Shown here: positions 34,635-46,640 of the stretch, one piece after another
How positions within the stretch are numbered: the stretch's first letter is position 1
Layout: every line of letters starts with the position of its first letter
NCBI RefSeq assembly: GCF_003058325.1
Contig: NZ_CP028843.1
Coordinates: 84,501-148,500 of the forward strand
Direction of reading: 5' to 3'
Length of the DNA stretch: 64,000 bases
DNA from: Methylobacterium currus
GTDB lineage: Bacteria; Pseudomonadota; Alphaproteobacteria; Rhizobiales; Beijerinckiaceae
Notes under the pieces: generated by a model
What the model was told of the DNA's origin: nothing
Databases searched by the model: none
What the model saw: only the letters and a program-made list of their open reading frames with translations
Translations under genes and position numbers: made by a program

Positions 34635-37402
34635 GGCTGACGGTCAACGGAACGGTGCACGAGGCCGCGCCCCGCGCCGGGCAATGCCTGCGCACCTTGC
34701 TGCGCGAGCTCGGCTGGTTCGGGGTCAAGAAGGGCTGCGATGCCGGCGATTGCGGCGCCTGCACGGTGCATGTCGATGGCGAGCCGCTGCATTCCTGCCT
34801 GGTGCCGGCCTTCCGGGCGGCGGACCGGAGCATCACCACGGCCGAGGGACTGGCCGGCCCCTGCGCGCCGGAAGGCGGCGTGCCGGACGTCCTCCACCCG
34901 GTGCAGGCGGCCTTCGTCGCCGCGCAAGGATTCCAGTGCGGCTTCTGCACCTCCGGCATGGTGATGACGGCCGCCGCCCTCGACCAGGGCCAGCGGCGAG
35001 ACCTGCCGGCGGCCCTGAAGGGCAATCTCTGCCGCTGCACCGGCTACCGGTCGATCGCTGACGCGATCGCGGCGATCTCGCCGAAGATCGCGGCGATCTC
35101 GCCGGAGATCGCGGGCATCGGCCGACCCGTCCCGTCGACCTGCGAGCATAGCCCTCCGGCCCCGGCGAGCGCCGCCCTCGTCAGCGGCCGGGCCCGCTAC
35201 ACCCTCGACCTCGCTCTGCCCGGCGCCCTGCACCTGAAGGTGCTGCGCTCGCCCCATGCCCATGCGCGGGTCCTGCGCATCGACACGCGCGCCGCCCTGG
35301 CCCTGCCCGGGGTGGTGCGGGTGCTCACCCACGCCGACGCGCCGGACCGGCTCTTCTCCACCGCCCGGCACCAGAACCCCGCCGACGATGCCAGCGACAC
35401 CCGGGTGCTCGACCCGGTGCTGCGCTTCGTCGGCCAGCGCGTCGCGGCGGTGCTCGCCGAGAGCGAGGCGGCCGCGGAGGCCGGCTGCCGGGCCTTGCGC
35501 GTCGACTACGCGGTGCTGCCGGCCTGCCTCGATCCCGAGCACGCCCTCGACCCCGACGCGCCCCTGGTCCACGGCGCGCGGCCGACGGGCGAGGATGCGC
35601 CGCCGCGGCATCCCCACCCCAACCTCGCCGCCGAGGCGCATGGCGAGATCGGCGACGTCGCGGCGGGTCTCGCCGCGGCGGATGTGGTGCACGAGGGCGT
35701 CTACCGCTCGCAGCGGATCCAGCACGCGCATCTGGAGACCCATGCGGCCGCAGGCTGGCGCGACCCGGACGGGCGCCTCGTCATCCGCTCCAGCACGCAG
35801 GTGCCGTTCCTCACCCGGGACGCGCTCTGCGCCCTGTTCGATCTCCCGCGCGAGGAGGTCCGGGTCGAGTGCGGCCGGGTCGGCGGCGGCTTCGGGGGCA
35901 AGCAGGAGATGCTGACCGAGGACCTGGTGGCGCTCGCCGTGATGGCGACTGGCCGGCCGGTGCGCTGGGAGCTGACCCGCACCGAGCAGTTCACCGCCAC
36001 CACGACCCGCCACCCGATGCGGGTGCGGGTGCGCCTGGGCGCCCGCCGCGACGGCATCCTGACGGCGATCGCCCTCGACGTGCTCTCGAATACCGGCGCC
36101 TACGGCAACCATGCCGGCGGCGTCCTGCATCACGGCTGCAACGAGGTGATCGCGGTCTATCGCTGCGCCAACAAGCGGGTCGACGGCTATTCCGTCCACA
36201 CCCACACCCTGCCGGCGGGCGCGTTCCGCGGCTACGGCTTGAGCCAGACGATCTTCGCGGTCGAATCCGCCATGGACGAGCTCGCCCGGGCGCTCGGCCT
36301 CGATCCGGTCGAGCTGCGGCGCCGCAACGTGGTGCGGCCCGGCGACCCGATGGTCTCGACGAGCCTGGAGCCGCACGACGTCCAGTACGGCAGCTACGGG
36401 CTCGACCAATGCCTCGACGCGGTCGCCGAGGCCCTGTCCGCGCCCCCTCCCCCAGGCCCGCCGGGCTGGCGCACGGGTTCCGGCATGGCACTCGCGATGA
36501 TCGACACCATCCCGCCCCGCGGCCACGTCGCGCAAGCGCGCATCGCCCTCGGCGAGGACGGGCGCTACGTCCTGAGCGTCGGCACGGTGGAGTTCGGCAA
36601 CGGCACCTCGACGGTGCATGGCCAGATCGCCGCCGAAGCCTTGGGCACCACGCCGGACCGGGTCGGCTTGCGCCAGGGCGACACCGACGCGGTCGGGCAC
36701 GATACCGGCGCCTATGGCAGCACCGGCATCGTGGTGGCCGGCCAGGCCACCCTGCGCGCCGCGGATAGCCTGGCCGCGATCCTGCGCGAGCGCGCCGCCG
36801 CGCGCCTCGGCCTCGATCCCGCCGCCTGCCGGCTCGACGGCGACGCCGTCACGGCGGGCGACACCCGGATCCCGCTCGCCGATCTCGGTTCCGCGGAGGC
36901 TCTGGGACAGGCCGACGGCACCCCGCGCTCGGTGGCGTTCAACGTCCAGGGCTTCCAGGTCGCGGTGCATCCCGGGACCGGAGAGCTGCGTATCCTCCGA
37001 AGCATCCACGCCGCCGATGCCGGACGGGTGATGAACCCGGTGCAGTGCCGCGGCCAGATCGAGGGCGGCGTCGCCCAGGCGCTCGGCGCCGCGCTCTACG
37101 AGGATCTCCGGATCGATGCCGAAGGCCGGGTCGCGACCCCGTCCTTCCGCACCTACCACATCCCGGCCATCGCCGACGTGCCCCGCACCGAGGTGATCTT
37201 CGCCGACACCCATGACGGGATCGGGCCGCTCGGCGCCAAGTCGATGAGCGAGAGCCCGTTCAACCCCGTGGCGGCGGCGCTCGCCAACGCCATCCGGGAC
37301 GCGACCGGCGCGCGGCTGACCGCGACGCCCTTCGCGCCCGACCGGATCTACCGCCAGATCAGCGATGCGACCCGCAGCGGCAAGGAGGAGCGATGGACCT
37401 GA
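34631..37402 (+). CDS. xanthine-dehydrogenase-family hydroxylase, fused [2Fe-2S] and molybdopterin subunit
   Basis: 923-aa fusion. Residues 1-145 are the small subunit: plant-type [2Fe-2S] Cys36, 41, 44, 56 (GCDAGDCGACTV) and the second cluster Cys103, 106, 134, 136 (CGFCTSGM, CRCTGY). A linker at 146-161 contains repeated AAISPKI/AAISPEI. Residues 170-923 are the molybdopterin subunit (SGRARYTLDL, GRVGGGFGGKQE, AFRGYGLSQT, GPLGAKSMSESP with the catalytic-region Glu). The downstream purine permease favours a purine such as hypoxanthine, xanthine or guanine as substrate; that is inference. Usually these are two genes. Confidence 0.9.
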   Translation: MRLTVNGTVHEAAPRAGQCLRTLLRELGWFGVKKGCDAGDCGACTVHVDGEPLHSCLVPAFRAADRSITTAEGLAGPCAPEGGVPDVLHPVQAAFVAAQGFQCGFCTSGMVMTAAALDQGQRRDLPAALKGNLCRCTGYRSIADAIAAISPKIAAISPEIAGIGRPVPSTCEHSPPAPASAALVSGRARYTLDLALPGALHLKVLRSPHAHARVLRIDTRAALALPGVVRVLTHADAPDRLFSTARHQNPADDASDTRVLDPVLRFVGQRVAAVLAESEAAAEAGCRALRVDYAVLPACLDPEHALDPDAPLVHGARPTGEDAPPRHPHPNLAAEAHGEIGDVAAGLAAADVVHEGVYRSQRIQHAHLETHAAAGWRDPDGRLVIRSSTQVPFLTRDALCALFDLPREEVRVECGRVGGGFGGKQEMLTEDLVALAVMATGRPVRWELTRTEQFTATTTRHPMRVRVRLGARRDGILTAIALDVLSNTGAYGNHAGGVLHHGCNEVIAVYRCANKRVDGYSVHTHTLPAGAFRGYGLSQTIFAVESAMDELARALGLDPVELRRRNVVRPGDPMVSTSLEPHDVQYGSYGLDQCLDAVAEALSAPPPPGPPGWRTGSGMALAMIDTIPPRGHVAQARIALGEDGRYVLSVGTVEFGNGTSTVHGQIAAEALGTTPDRVGLRQGDTDAVGHDTGAYGSTGIVVAGQATLRAADSLAAILRERAAARLGLDPAACRLDGDAVTAGDTRIPLADLGSAEALGQADGTPRSVAFNVQGFQVAVHPGTGELRILRSIHAADAGRVMNPVQCRGQIEGGVAQALGAALYEDLRIDAEGRVATPSFRTYHIPAIADVPRTEVIFADTHDGIGPLGAKSMSESPFNPVAAALANAIRDATGARLTATPFAPDRIYRQISDATRSGKEERWT
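35069..35110 (+). repeat. 21-bp repeat in the domain linker
   Basis: Two 21-bp units (35069-35089 and 35090-35110), differing at one position, encode AAISPKI and AAISPEI exactly where the Fe-S domain meets the molybdopterin domain. Partial copies flank the pair. Confidence 0.8.
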
Positions 37403-38748
37403 AGCGCGACGACGGCCTGACCCGGCCGGGCGGATCGTCCCCAGGTGGATTTCTGGAGCGCACCTTCGCGCTCTCGGCCCACGGCACCACGATCCGCACG
37501 GAATTGCTCGCCGGGCTCACCACCTTCCTGACGATGGCCTACATCATCTTCGTCAATCCCAACATCCTGGGCGATGCCGGGATGCCGAAGGGCGCGGTGT
37601 TCGTCGCCACCTGCCTCGTCGCGGCGATCGGCTCGCTGGTGATGGCGTTCTACGCCAATTACCCGATCGCCCTCGCCCCCGGCATGGGGCTCAACGCCTA
37701 CTTCGCCTACGTGGTGGTGCTCCAGATGGGCTACACTTGGCAGGCGGCGCTCGGCGCGGTGTTCATCTCCGGCCTGTGCTTCATGGCCGTCACGCTGACG
37801 GGCCTGCGCCGCATCATCGTCGAGGGCATCCCGCGCTCGATGCGCATCGCCATCACGGTCGGCATCGGGCTCTTTCTCGCGATCATCGCACTGAAGAGCG
37901 CCGGCGTGGTGGCGGCGAGCCCGGCGACCTTCATCACCCTCGGCGACCTGCACAAGCCGAGCACGGTGCTGGCCGTCCTCGGCTTCCTGATCGTCGCGGT
38001 GCTCTCGGTGCGCAAGGTGCGGGGCGCGCTGCTCGCCGGCATCCTGTCGGTGACGGCCTTGAGCTTCATCGTGGCCGACAACAGCTTCCAGGGCGTCGCC
38101 TCGCTGCCGCCCTCGATCACCCCGACCCTGTTCGCCCTCGACATCAAGGGCGCGTTGTCGGGCGGCCTGCTCAACGTGATCCTGGTGTTCTTCCTGGTCG
38201 AGCTTTTCGACGCCACCGGCACGCTGATGGGCGTCGCCAACCGGGCGGGCTTGCTCACCGAGGGCAAGATGGAGCGCCTCGACAAGGCCCTGATGGCGGA
38301 TTCGTCGTCGATCTTCGTCGGCTCGCTGCTCGGCACGTCGAGCACGACGGCGTATCTCGAGAGCGCGTCCGGCGTCGAGGAGGGCGGCCGCACCGGGCTC
38401 ACCGCCGCGACCGTGGCCGTGCTGTTCCTCGCCTGCCTGTTCTTCGCGCCGCTGGCCGGCTCGGTTCCGGCCTACGCCACGGCGCCGGCCCTGTTCTACG
38501 TCGCCTGCCTGATGCTGCACGAACTGGTCGATCTCGACTGGGACGACCTGACCGAGGTGCTGCCGGCCTGCGTCACCGCGCTGCTGATGCCCTTCACCTA
38601 CTCGATCGCGAACGGCGTCGCCTTCGGCTTCATCACCTACGCGGTGATCAAGCTGCTCACCGGCCGCTTTCGCGACGTGAAGCCGGTGGTGTGGGTGATC
38701 GCGGGCGTGTTCCTGTTCAAGTTCGTCGCGACGGGCAGCGCGCATTGA
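37393..38748 (+). CDS. NCS2-family purine permease (AzgA-like)
   Basis: 451-aa permease with about 13 hydrophobic helices. AzgA-type segments: GTTIRTELLAGLTTFLTMAYIIFVNPNIL, ANYPIALAPGMGLNAYFAYVV, VFFLVELFDATGTLMGVANRAG and GTSSTTAYLESASGVEEGGRTGLT. The family moves adenine, guanine and hypoxanthine with protons. The ATG at 37393 lies inside the end of the hydroxylase gene (10-base overlap) and follows AAGGAGGAGCG, so it is coupled to it. Together they suggest uptake and oxidation of a purine. Confidence 0.92.
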   Translation: MDLKRDDGLTRPGGSSPGGFLERTFALSAHGTTIRTELLAGLTTFLTMAYIIFVNPNILGDAGMPKGAVFVATCLVAAIGSLVMAFYANYPIALAPGMGLNAYFAYVVVLQMGYTWQAALGAVFISGLCFMAVTLTGLRRIIVEGIPRSMRIAITVGIGLFLAIIALKSAGVVAASPATFITLGDLHKPSTVLAVLGFLIVAVLSVRKVRGALLAGILSVTALSFIVADNSFQGVASLPPSITPTLFALDIKGALSGGLLNVILVFFLVELFDATGTLMGVANRAGLLTEGKMERLDKALMADSSSIFVGSLLGTSSTTAYLESASGVEEGGRTGLTAATVAVLFLACLFFAPLAGSVPAYATAPALFYVACLMLHELVDLDWDDLTEVLPACVTALLMPFTYSIANGVAFGFITYAVIKLLTGRFRDVKPVVWVIAGVFLFKFVATGSAH

Positions 38749-38784
38749 GGAAGCGCAAGTCCTGTCGGATTTTGGCGCGCCGAT

Positions 38785-38814
38785 CGACTTCCGGAAATTT
38801 CCATCCGGAAGTCG
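38785..38814 (+). terminator. hairpin after the purine operon
   Basis: Perfect 11-bp arms CGACTTCCGGA / TCCGGAAGTCG around an 8-base loop AATTTCCA, 37 bases after the permease stop. It is a likely transcript end, although no T run follows. Confidence 0.5.
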
Positions 38815-38939
38815 CATCGCCGGCCAGGCGTCCACCAAACGAAGGACGCCAAGTCGATCCGGAACTCTGATCATGCGCGCGGGCGCCTCAACCGATCAGG
38901 ACTCGTCGCGATCTCGCGCCCTTTCGTCGAAAGGGCCCC

Positions 38940-40124
38940 ATGGACCAGACCAGCCGCCGCGTCTTCCTCGGAACCCTGGCCGCAGGCGGCAGCTTCGCCG
39001 TCGGCGGAGCCTTCGCCGCCCCCGATGACGGTCACGCGGCCGGCGCCGACGTCGCCCCCGCCGGCACCTTCCTGCGCACGATCCCCCGCAAGGCGGGTGA
39101 GGCGCCCGCCTTCACGATCTCGCTCGATGCCGGCCCGATCAAGGCGACCTCGGGCGGCTGGGCCCGGGACGTCACGACGCGCCAGCTTCCCATCGCGACC
39201 GGGATCGCGGGCGCGCATCTGTTCCTCAATCCGGGCGGCGTGCGCGAGATGCATTGGCACACCTCCGCCGAGTGGGGCTACATCGTCGCCGGCCATTGCC
39301 AGGCGACGGTGATCGACGCCGCAGGCGAGATGGAGGTGGTCAATTTCGCGCCCGGGGACACCTGGTACTTTCCCGGCGGCCACGCCCACGCGATCCAGAC
39401 CCTCGGGACCGATCCGTGCCACGCGATCCTCGCCTTCGACGACGGCCTCTACGGCGAGCACGGCACCTTCGGGCTCTCCGACTGGATGAGCCGCTTCGAT
39501 CCGGCGATCCTCGGCCACGCTCTCGGCGTGCCGGAGGCGACGCTGGCGGCGCTTCCCCCGGGCGAGACCTACATCATGCAGGGGCCCGTCCTGCCCCTCG
39601 ACGGCCCGGCCGCGCGCGCCGGGCGGCCCCTCGCGCCGTCGCGGTCGCATCGCTACGGGCTGGCGGGGAGCGAGGCGATCGTGGATGCCGCCGGCAGCAC
39701 GATGCGGGTGGCGCCCGCGACCGCCTTCCCGGTCTCGTCGGGGATGACAGGCCTCCTCGTCCGGCTCGCGCCCGGCGCGATCCACACCCCGCACTGGCAC
39801 CCGGGCGCGAACGAGTGGCACTACGTCCTGCGGGGGCGCACGCGCGTGACCTTGTTCGGGCCCGACAAGCGCCTGGCCGTGGCCGAGCTGGGCCCCGGCG
39901 ACTGCGCCTGCATCCCGCGGGCCTGCGGGCATTCCGTCGAGAATACCGGAACAGAGACGGCCGAGATCGTCGGCGTGCATGACAGCGGCGTCTACAGCGA
40001 GACGTCGCTGGCGCTCTGGCTCGCCCAGGCGCCGCGCCACCTTCTCGCCGCCAATCTCGGCCTCGACGAGCAGGGAACCGCCGGCTTTCCGACGGCGTCG
40101 CGCGTCTTCAGCCGGCCAGCCTGA
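38940..40124 (+). CDS. oxalate-decarboxylase-like bicupin, Tat-exported
   Basis: 394-aa two-cupin protein. The N-terminal SRRVFLGTLAAGGSFAVGGAFA is a Tat-type signal, so a periplasmic location is expected. Cupin 1 metal ligands: His105, His107, Glu111 in EMHWHTSAEWGYIVAG and His148/150 in GGHAHA. Cupin 2: His285, His287, Glu292 in HTPHWHPGANEWHYVLRG and CGHSVE. The lid of oxalate decarboxylase (Glu between strands) matches YGEHGTFGLSDW with Glu173, which favours decarboxylase over oxidase. The expected reaction is oxalate to formate + CO2, with Mn. Formate would be useful to a methylotroph (inference). Confidence 0.87.
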   Translation: MDQTSRRVFLGTLAAGGSFAVGGAFAAPDDGHAAGADVAPAGTFLRTIPRKAGEAPAFTISLDAGPIKATSGGWARDVTTRQLPIATGIAGAHLFLNPGGVREMHWHTSAEWGYIVAGHCQATVIDAAGEMEVVNFAPGDTWYFPGGHAHAIQTLGTDPCHAILAFDDGLYGEHGTFGLSDWMSRFDPAILGHALGVPEATLAALPPGETYIMQGPVLPLDGPAARAGRPLAPSRSHRYGLAGSEAIVDAAGSTMRVAPATAFPVSSGMTGLLVRLAPGAIHTPHWHPGANEWHYVLRGRTRVTLFGPDKRLAVAELGPGDCACIPRACGHSVENTGTETAEIVGVHDSGVYSETSLALWLAQAPRHLLAANLGLDEQGTAGFPTASRVFSRPA

Positions 40125-40202
40125 GGGCGCCGACGGCTCGCGAGGCATCCGAGCGCAGCATGAAGCGGGCCGACATCAGGCCCGCCTTCCTGTCTGATCG
40201 CC

Positions 40203-40955
40203 TCAATACTTCCGGACCAGGCTCACCAGCCGGCCCTGGATCCGCACCCGGTCCGGCCCGAGCACCCTTGTCTCGTAGGCCGGGTTGGCGGCTTCCAGCG
40301 CGATCGAGGAGCCGCGGCGGCGCAGGCGCTTGAGGGTCGCCTCCTCGTCGTCGATCAGCGCCACCACGATGTCGCCGGTATTGGCGGTCTCCTGGCGGCG
40401 GATCACCACCAGGTCGCCGTCGAGGATGCCGGCCTCGATCATCGAGTCGCCGCGCACCTCCAGGGCGTAATGCTCGCCGCTGGCCAGGAAGTCCGGCGAC
40501 ATCGCCACCGAGCGGCTCTGGCTCTGGATCGCCGAGATCGGCGTGCCGGCGGCGATCCGGCCCATGACCGGCACGCTGACCGACTGGCCGTTCTCGTCCG
40601 ACGCCGTCGTCATCGCCGGGATGCCGGCGGGCCGCTTCGGCTCGTGGGCGCGCCCGCCCTCGACCACGCTGGGGTTGAACCGCACCACCTCGGCGCCGGA
40701 TCCGGTTCCCCCGGATGCGGCCGCGACCGGCCCGGTCCCCGTGTCGGGCAGGCGGATCACCTCGATCGCCCGGGCCCGGTTCGGCAGGCGGCGCAGGAAG
40801 CCCCGCTCCTCCAGGGCCGTGATCAGGCGGTGGATGCCCGATTTCGACTTGAGATCGAGGGCGTCCTTCATCTCGTCGAAGGACGGGGGGACACCCGTCT
40901 CGCGCATTCTCTGCTGAATGAAGCGGAGCAGGTCCAACTGCTTACGCGTGAGCAT
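40203..40955 (-). CDS. lexA: SOS repressor LexA
   Basis: 250-aa repressor-protease. The N-terminal winged helix has [45 protein letters not shown]. The self-cleavage bond is Ala136-Gly137 in GRIAAGTP, with catalytic Ser171 (GDSMIEAGI) and Lys209 (EATLKRL). The start MLTRKQL is canonical. A perfect alphaproteobacterial LexA box (GTTC-N7-GTTC) lies about 60 bases upstream, so autoregulation is expected. A Ser/Gly-rich linker of about 40 residues joins the two domains, longer than in E. coli. Confidence 0.96.
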   Translation of the reverse strand: MLTRKQLDLLRFIQQRMRETGVPPSFDEMKDALDLKSKSGIHRLITALEERGFLRRLPNRARAIEVIRLPDTGTGPVAAASGGTGSGAEVVRFNPSVVEGGRAHEPKRPAGIPAMTTASDENGQSVSVPVMGRIAAGTPISAIQSQSRSVAMSPDFLASGEHYALEVRGDSMIEAGILDGDLVVIRRQETANTGDIVVALIDDEEATLKRLRRRGSSIALEAANPAYETRVLGPDRVRIQGRLVSLVRKY

Positions 40956-41013
40956 GTGACACTCTCATCCCCGCGCTGGCGCGCTCCGGAAACAAATCGC
41001 GAACATGGTAAGC

Positions 41014-41028
41014 GTTCCGCAAGTGTTC
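41014..41028. promoter_or_regulatory. LexA box (GTTC-N7-GTTC)
   Basis: GTTC at 41014-41017 and GTTC at 41025-41028 are separated by exactly seven bases. This direct repeat is the known LexA site of alphaproteobacteria. It lies 59 bases upstream of the lexA start. Confidence 0.8.
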
Positions 41029-41171
41029 CGCAAGCGGGTCTGACACTGCGGCGCGCGAACGCAGCAGAGGGGAGAGAACCCGGCCAGTTCGGGCGATGTC
41101 GGACAGGCAAACCGGGCGTGTCCTCGGGGGAAAACCGGCCGGCTCACTGCCGGAGAGACGTTCCGCGGGCG

Positions 41172-41501
41172 CTATCGGCGGGCCGGCTCCGGCCGGTGCG
41201 TGACGAGCGGGTCGGGCGGCGGCTCCGCGGTCGCGGAGAGCGGCCGGTTGACGTCGTCCGCCAGCGAGTCGACATGCGCCGGAGGAGCGGCGGCGACGTC
41301 CCTGCCGGCATCGGGCGCCGGGGACTTGCCGGCAATGACCTGGGGCAACCGCAGGCCGGCGGCGGTCGTCTGCGCCGCCTGCGCCAGCACGGGCGCGGGA
41401 AGCAGGATCACCGCCACGATGCCGGCACCCAGGATCGACTTCGTCCGACGCTCTCCTCTCGCCGACGGGCGTGGGCATACGAGGAGCCGGAATGGCTCCA
41501 T
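41172..41501 (-). CDS. hypothetical exported protein
   Basis: 109-aa frame with a hydrophobic segment (SILGAGIVAVILLPAPVLAQA) that ends in a good signal-peptidase site, then an Ala/Pro/Asp-rich tail with no recognised domain. The N-terminus before the signal is about 22 residues long, so the true start may be internal and non-ATG. It lies between lexA and uvrB on the same strand. Codon bias is moderate; I hold it as probable at best. Confidence 0.4.
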   Translation of the reverse strand: MEPFRLLVCPRPSARGERRTKSILGAGIVAVILLPAPVLAQAAQTTAAGLRLPQVIAGKSPAPDAGRDVAAAPPAHVDSLADDVNRPLSATAEPPPDPLVTHRPEPARR

Positions 41502-41556
41502 CGAAGCCGGTTCGGCATGGCCGGGCGGCTTCCACGACGAGCGCTCCCCTCGCCCC

Positions 41557-44367
<2,811 letters not shown>

Positions 44368-44430
44368 ATGGCAACCCCTGCCGGAGCCGGAAAGGGCTCT
44401 CGTGACCGCACCTTGACCACCTCGTGCGGC

Positions 44431-45543
44431 TCACCGCACCTTGGCGACCGCGATCGCGTCGCCCGCGACGAGCACGAAGCCGATGCCGGCCCGGCGCAGG
44501 GCCTCGACCGCGGCGTGGCGGCTGCGGGCCGCCGGCCCCTCGTTCCCCTCCTCCAGGCGCCGGATGGTCGAGAGCGAGAGGCTGCTGGCCTCGGCGAGGT
44601 CGGTCATCGACCAGCCGAGCAGCCCGCGGGCGGCGCGCAGATGCGCGCCCTGGACCGCCTGCTCCAGGCCGTGCCGCACCGCGCCCGGGGGGACGGGGGC
44701 TATGGGGACCGGGCGGATCCGGTCGATCCGGGAATTCAGGCTGGCCCAGGTCTCGATCCGCCCGTCGGTGCCGCGCACCGGGACGAACACGCCCCGGAAC
44801 AGGCCGCGCTCGCCGCCGGCCAGGGCCAGATGGTTCTCGACCACGAAGGGCTGCCCGGCCTCGACCCGCGAGAGGACGTAATCGTGGGTGCGGGCGCGCT
44901 CCTCCGGCACCAGGATCCGGGTCCAGTCGTCGTGGAACTCCTGCTGGGTCAGGCCGGTGAGGGTCAGGAGCTCGCGCGAGGCGATGCGGAGGGAGGCCGA
45001 GTAGGGCGAGGCGTGCATCCAAGTCTGCGCCTGCTCGAACAAGGCCCGCTTGCGGCGCTGCTCCTCGCGGTGCAGGCCGGCCATGCGCTCGGCATCCGTC
45101 ACGTCCAGCACCACCCCGGCCACCGCCCGCGGCCGGCCCTCGGGGGTGAAGTAGGCGGTGCCGCGGTTCGCCAGCATCCGCAGCGACCCGTCGGGCCGGA
45201 TCACCCGGACGGTGTGATCGTGGAAGACCCCCTCCCGCATCACCACGCTGTTGGCCTCGATGACCGGCCGGTCTTCCGGATGGACGAGGCCGAGGAACAC
45301 GCCGAAATCCGCCCGCACGCTGCCGGGCTCGAAGCCGAGCAGCCGGTAGAGGCCCGGGGACCAGACCTGCTCGTTGCGGGTGAAATCCCAAGTCCAGCTG
45401 CCGGTCAGGCCGTGACCCTCGATCAGCCGCAGGAAATCCCGGTCCGGGAAGTCCAGGCCGGGCAAGACCGCCTCGGTGCGCGGCAGGCCCGTGGCCTGGC
45501 GGATCTCCGCCGGGAGGCCGCGCGGCGGGACGAGCCGGCTCAC
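44431..45543 (-). CDS. PAS-domain regulator with C-terminal helix-turn-helix
   Basis: 370-aa soluble protein from a GTG at 45543, overlapping the stop of the LysR gene (GTGA). A PAS_3 domain (about 35-145) has GSWTWDFTRNEQVWSPGLYRLLGFEPG, VHPEDRPVIEANSVV and GRPRAVAGVVLDVTDAER. A second, divergent PAS-like region follows (RELLTLTGLTQQEFHDDWTRILVPEERAR). The C-terminus is an XRE-type helix-turn-helix: LRAARGLLGWSMTDLAEASSLSLSTIRRLEEG. This is a one-component sensor-regulator with no kinase domain. The signal and targets are unknown; coupling to the LysR gene suggests a shared circuit. Confidence 0.75.
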   Translation of the reverse strand: MSRLVPPRGLPAEIRQATGLPRTEAVLPGLDFPDRDFLRLIEGHGLTGSWTWDFTRNEQVWSPGLYRLLGFEPGSVRADFGVFLGLVHPEDRPVIEANSVVMREGVFHDHTVRVIRPDGSLRMLANRGTAYFTPEGRPRAVAGVVLDVTDAERMAGLHREEQRRKRALFEQAQTWMHASPYSASLRIASRELLTLTGLTQQEFHDDWTRILVPEERARTHDYVLSRVEAGQPFVVENHLALAGGERGLFRGVFVPVRGTDGRIETWASLNSRIDRIRPVPIAPVPPGAVRHGLEQAVQGAHLRAARGLLGWSMTDLAEASSLSLSTIRRLEEGNEGPAARSRHAAVEALRRAGIGFVLVAGDAIAVAKVR

Positions 45544-46520
45544 GGCAGCCTCGCATCGATCGGGCGCGGATCGACCGGCTCCGGCCCGGTGGCGGCCCGG
45601 GGCAGCGGATCCTCGGCCCCGAGCGGGGCGGGCAGGTCCCGGTCCCAGGGCGGGTCGGCGAAGCGGGCCGCCACGAACTCGACCAGGGCCCGGACCTTGG
45701 CGGGCGGGCGGCGGCGCGAGGGCATCACCGCGTGGATCGGCAGGGAGGGGATGGCCCCGAGATCGAGCGCCACCAGGCTGCCGCGGCGAAGCGCATCGCC
45801 GACCAGGAAGGTCGGCTGGTAGATCACCCCGAGCCCGGCGGCGGCGGCGGCCACCAGGGCGGCGCCGTTCGAGGCGCGCAGCGAGCCCGAGACCGAGACG
45901 GTACTGCCCTCGAAGCGCCAGCCGTCGCTGCTCGCCAGGGTGTAGCCGAGGCAGTCGTGGTCGCGGAGATCCTCCGGGCGGCGCGGCCGGCCATGGGCCG
46001 CCAGGTAGGACGGCGCGGCGCAGACCCGCATCCGGCACGGGGCGAGGGCCCGGGCGACCAGGCTCGAATCGCGCAGGTGGCCGATCCGGAGCGCCAGGTC
46101 CCAGCCCTCCTCGATCAGGTCGACCGGCCGGTCGTTGAGGCCGAGCTCGATCGTCAGCGACGGGTAGGCGCGTCCGAAATCCGCCAGAGCGGGGGCGACC
46201 TGCAGCACCCCGAACGAGACGGGCACGTTGAGCCGCAGGGTGCCGCGGGGCTCCGCCGCCTCGGCGCCGGCCGCCGCCTCGGCCTCGTCGATCTCGGCGA
46301 GGATGCGCTCGCAGGCTTCCAGATAGTGCCGGCCGGCCTCGGTCAGGGTCAGGCGGCGGGTGGTGCGGTGCAGGAGCCGGGCGCCGAGCCGGTCCTCGAG
46401 GGCGGCGACGTGCTTGGTGACGCCGCTCTGCGACAGGCCGAGCGCCCGCGCGGCGGCCGAGAAGCTGCCGGTCGCGGCGACGCGCACGAAGATCTGCATT
46501 CCGGTCAGCCGGTCGGGCAC
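45540..46520 (-). CDS. LysR-family transcriptional regulator
   Basis: 326-aa regulator of the CrgA/DsdC-like group. The winged helix is MQIFVRVAATGSFSAAARALGLSQSGVTKHVAALEDRLGARLLHRTTRRLTLTEAG. The effector domain is RGTLRLNVPVSFGVLQVAPALADFGRAYP onward. The last 30 residues are a proline-rich extension. It is divergent from the VOC protein gene (120 bases between starts), which may be its target. Its stop overlaps the start of the PAS-HTH gene. Confidence 0.9.
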   Translation of the reverse strand: MPDRLTGMQIFVRVAATGSFSAAARALGLSQSGVTKHVAALEDRLGARLLHRTTRRLTLTEAGRHYLEACERILAEIDEAEAAAGAEAAEPRGTLRLNVPVSFGVLQVAPALADFGRAYPSLTIELGLNDRPVDLIEEGWDLALRIGHLRDSSLVARALAPCRMRVCAAPSYLAAHGRPRRPEDLRDHDCLGYTLASSDGWRFEGSTVSVSGSLRASNGAALVAAAAAGLGVIYQPTFLVGDALRRGSLVALDLGAIPSLPIHAVMPSRRRPPAKVRALVEFVAARFADPPWDRDLPAPLGAEDPLPRAATGPEPVDPRPIDARLP

Positions 46521-46640
46521 GGCTCGATCTCACTCTGGGCGTGTGAAGTGATGCTACGAGATGCCGGATTTCCGGACAATCTCAAAGGGTGCAGTCTGCG
46601 CAGGCCTCTGCAAGGGGTGACGCATGCGAAGGAGCGAAGC

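Noticed and set aside
33599..37213. A 1204-codon open frame on the minus strand across the hydroxylase operon
   Set aside because: It is a shadow of the plus-strand genes in GC-rich DNA; its translation is low-complexity Arg/Gly/Ala/His with no domain, and the plus-strand proteins are clear.
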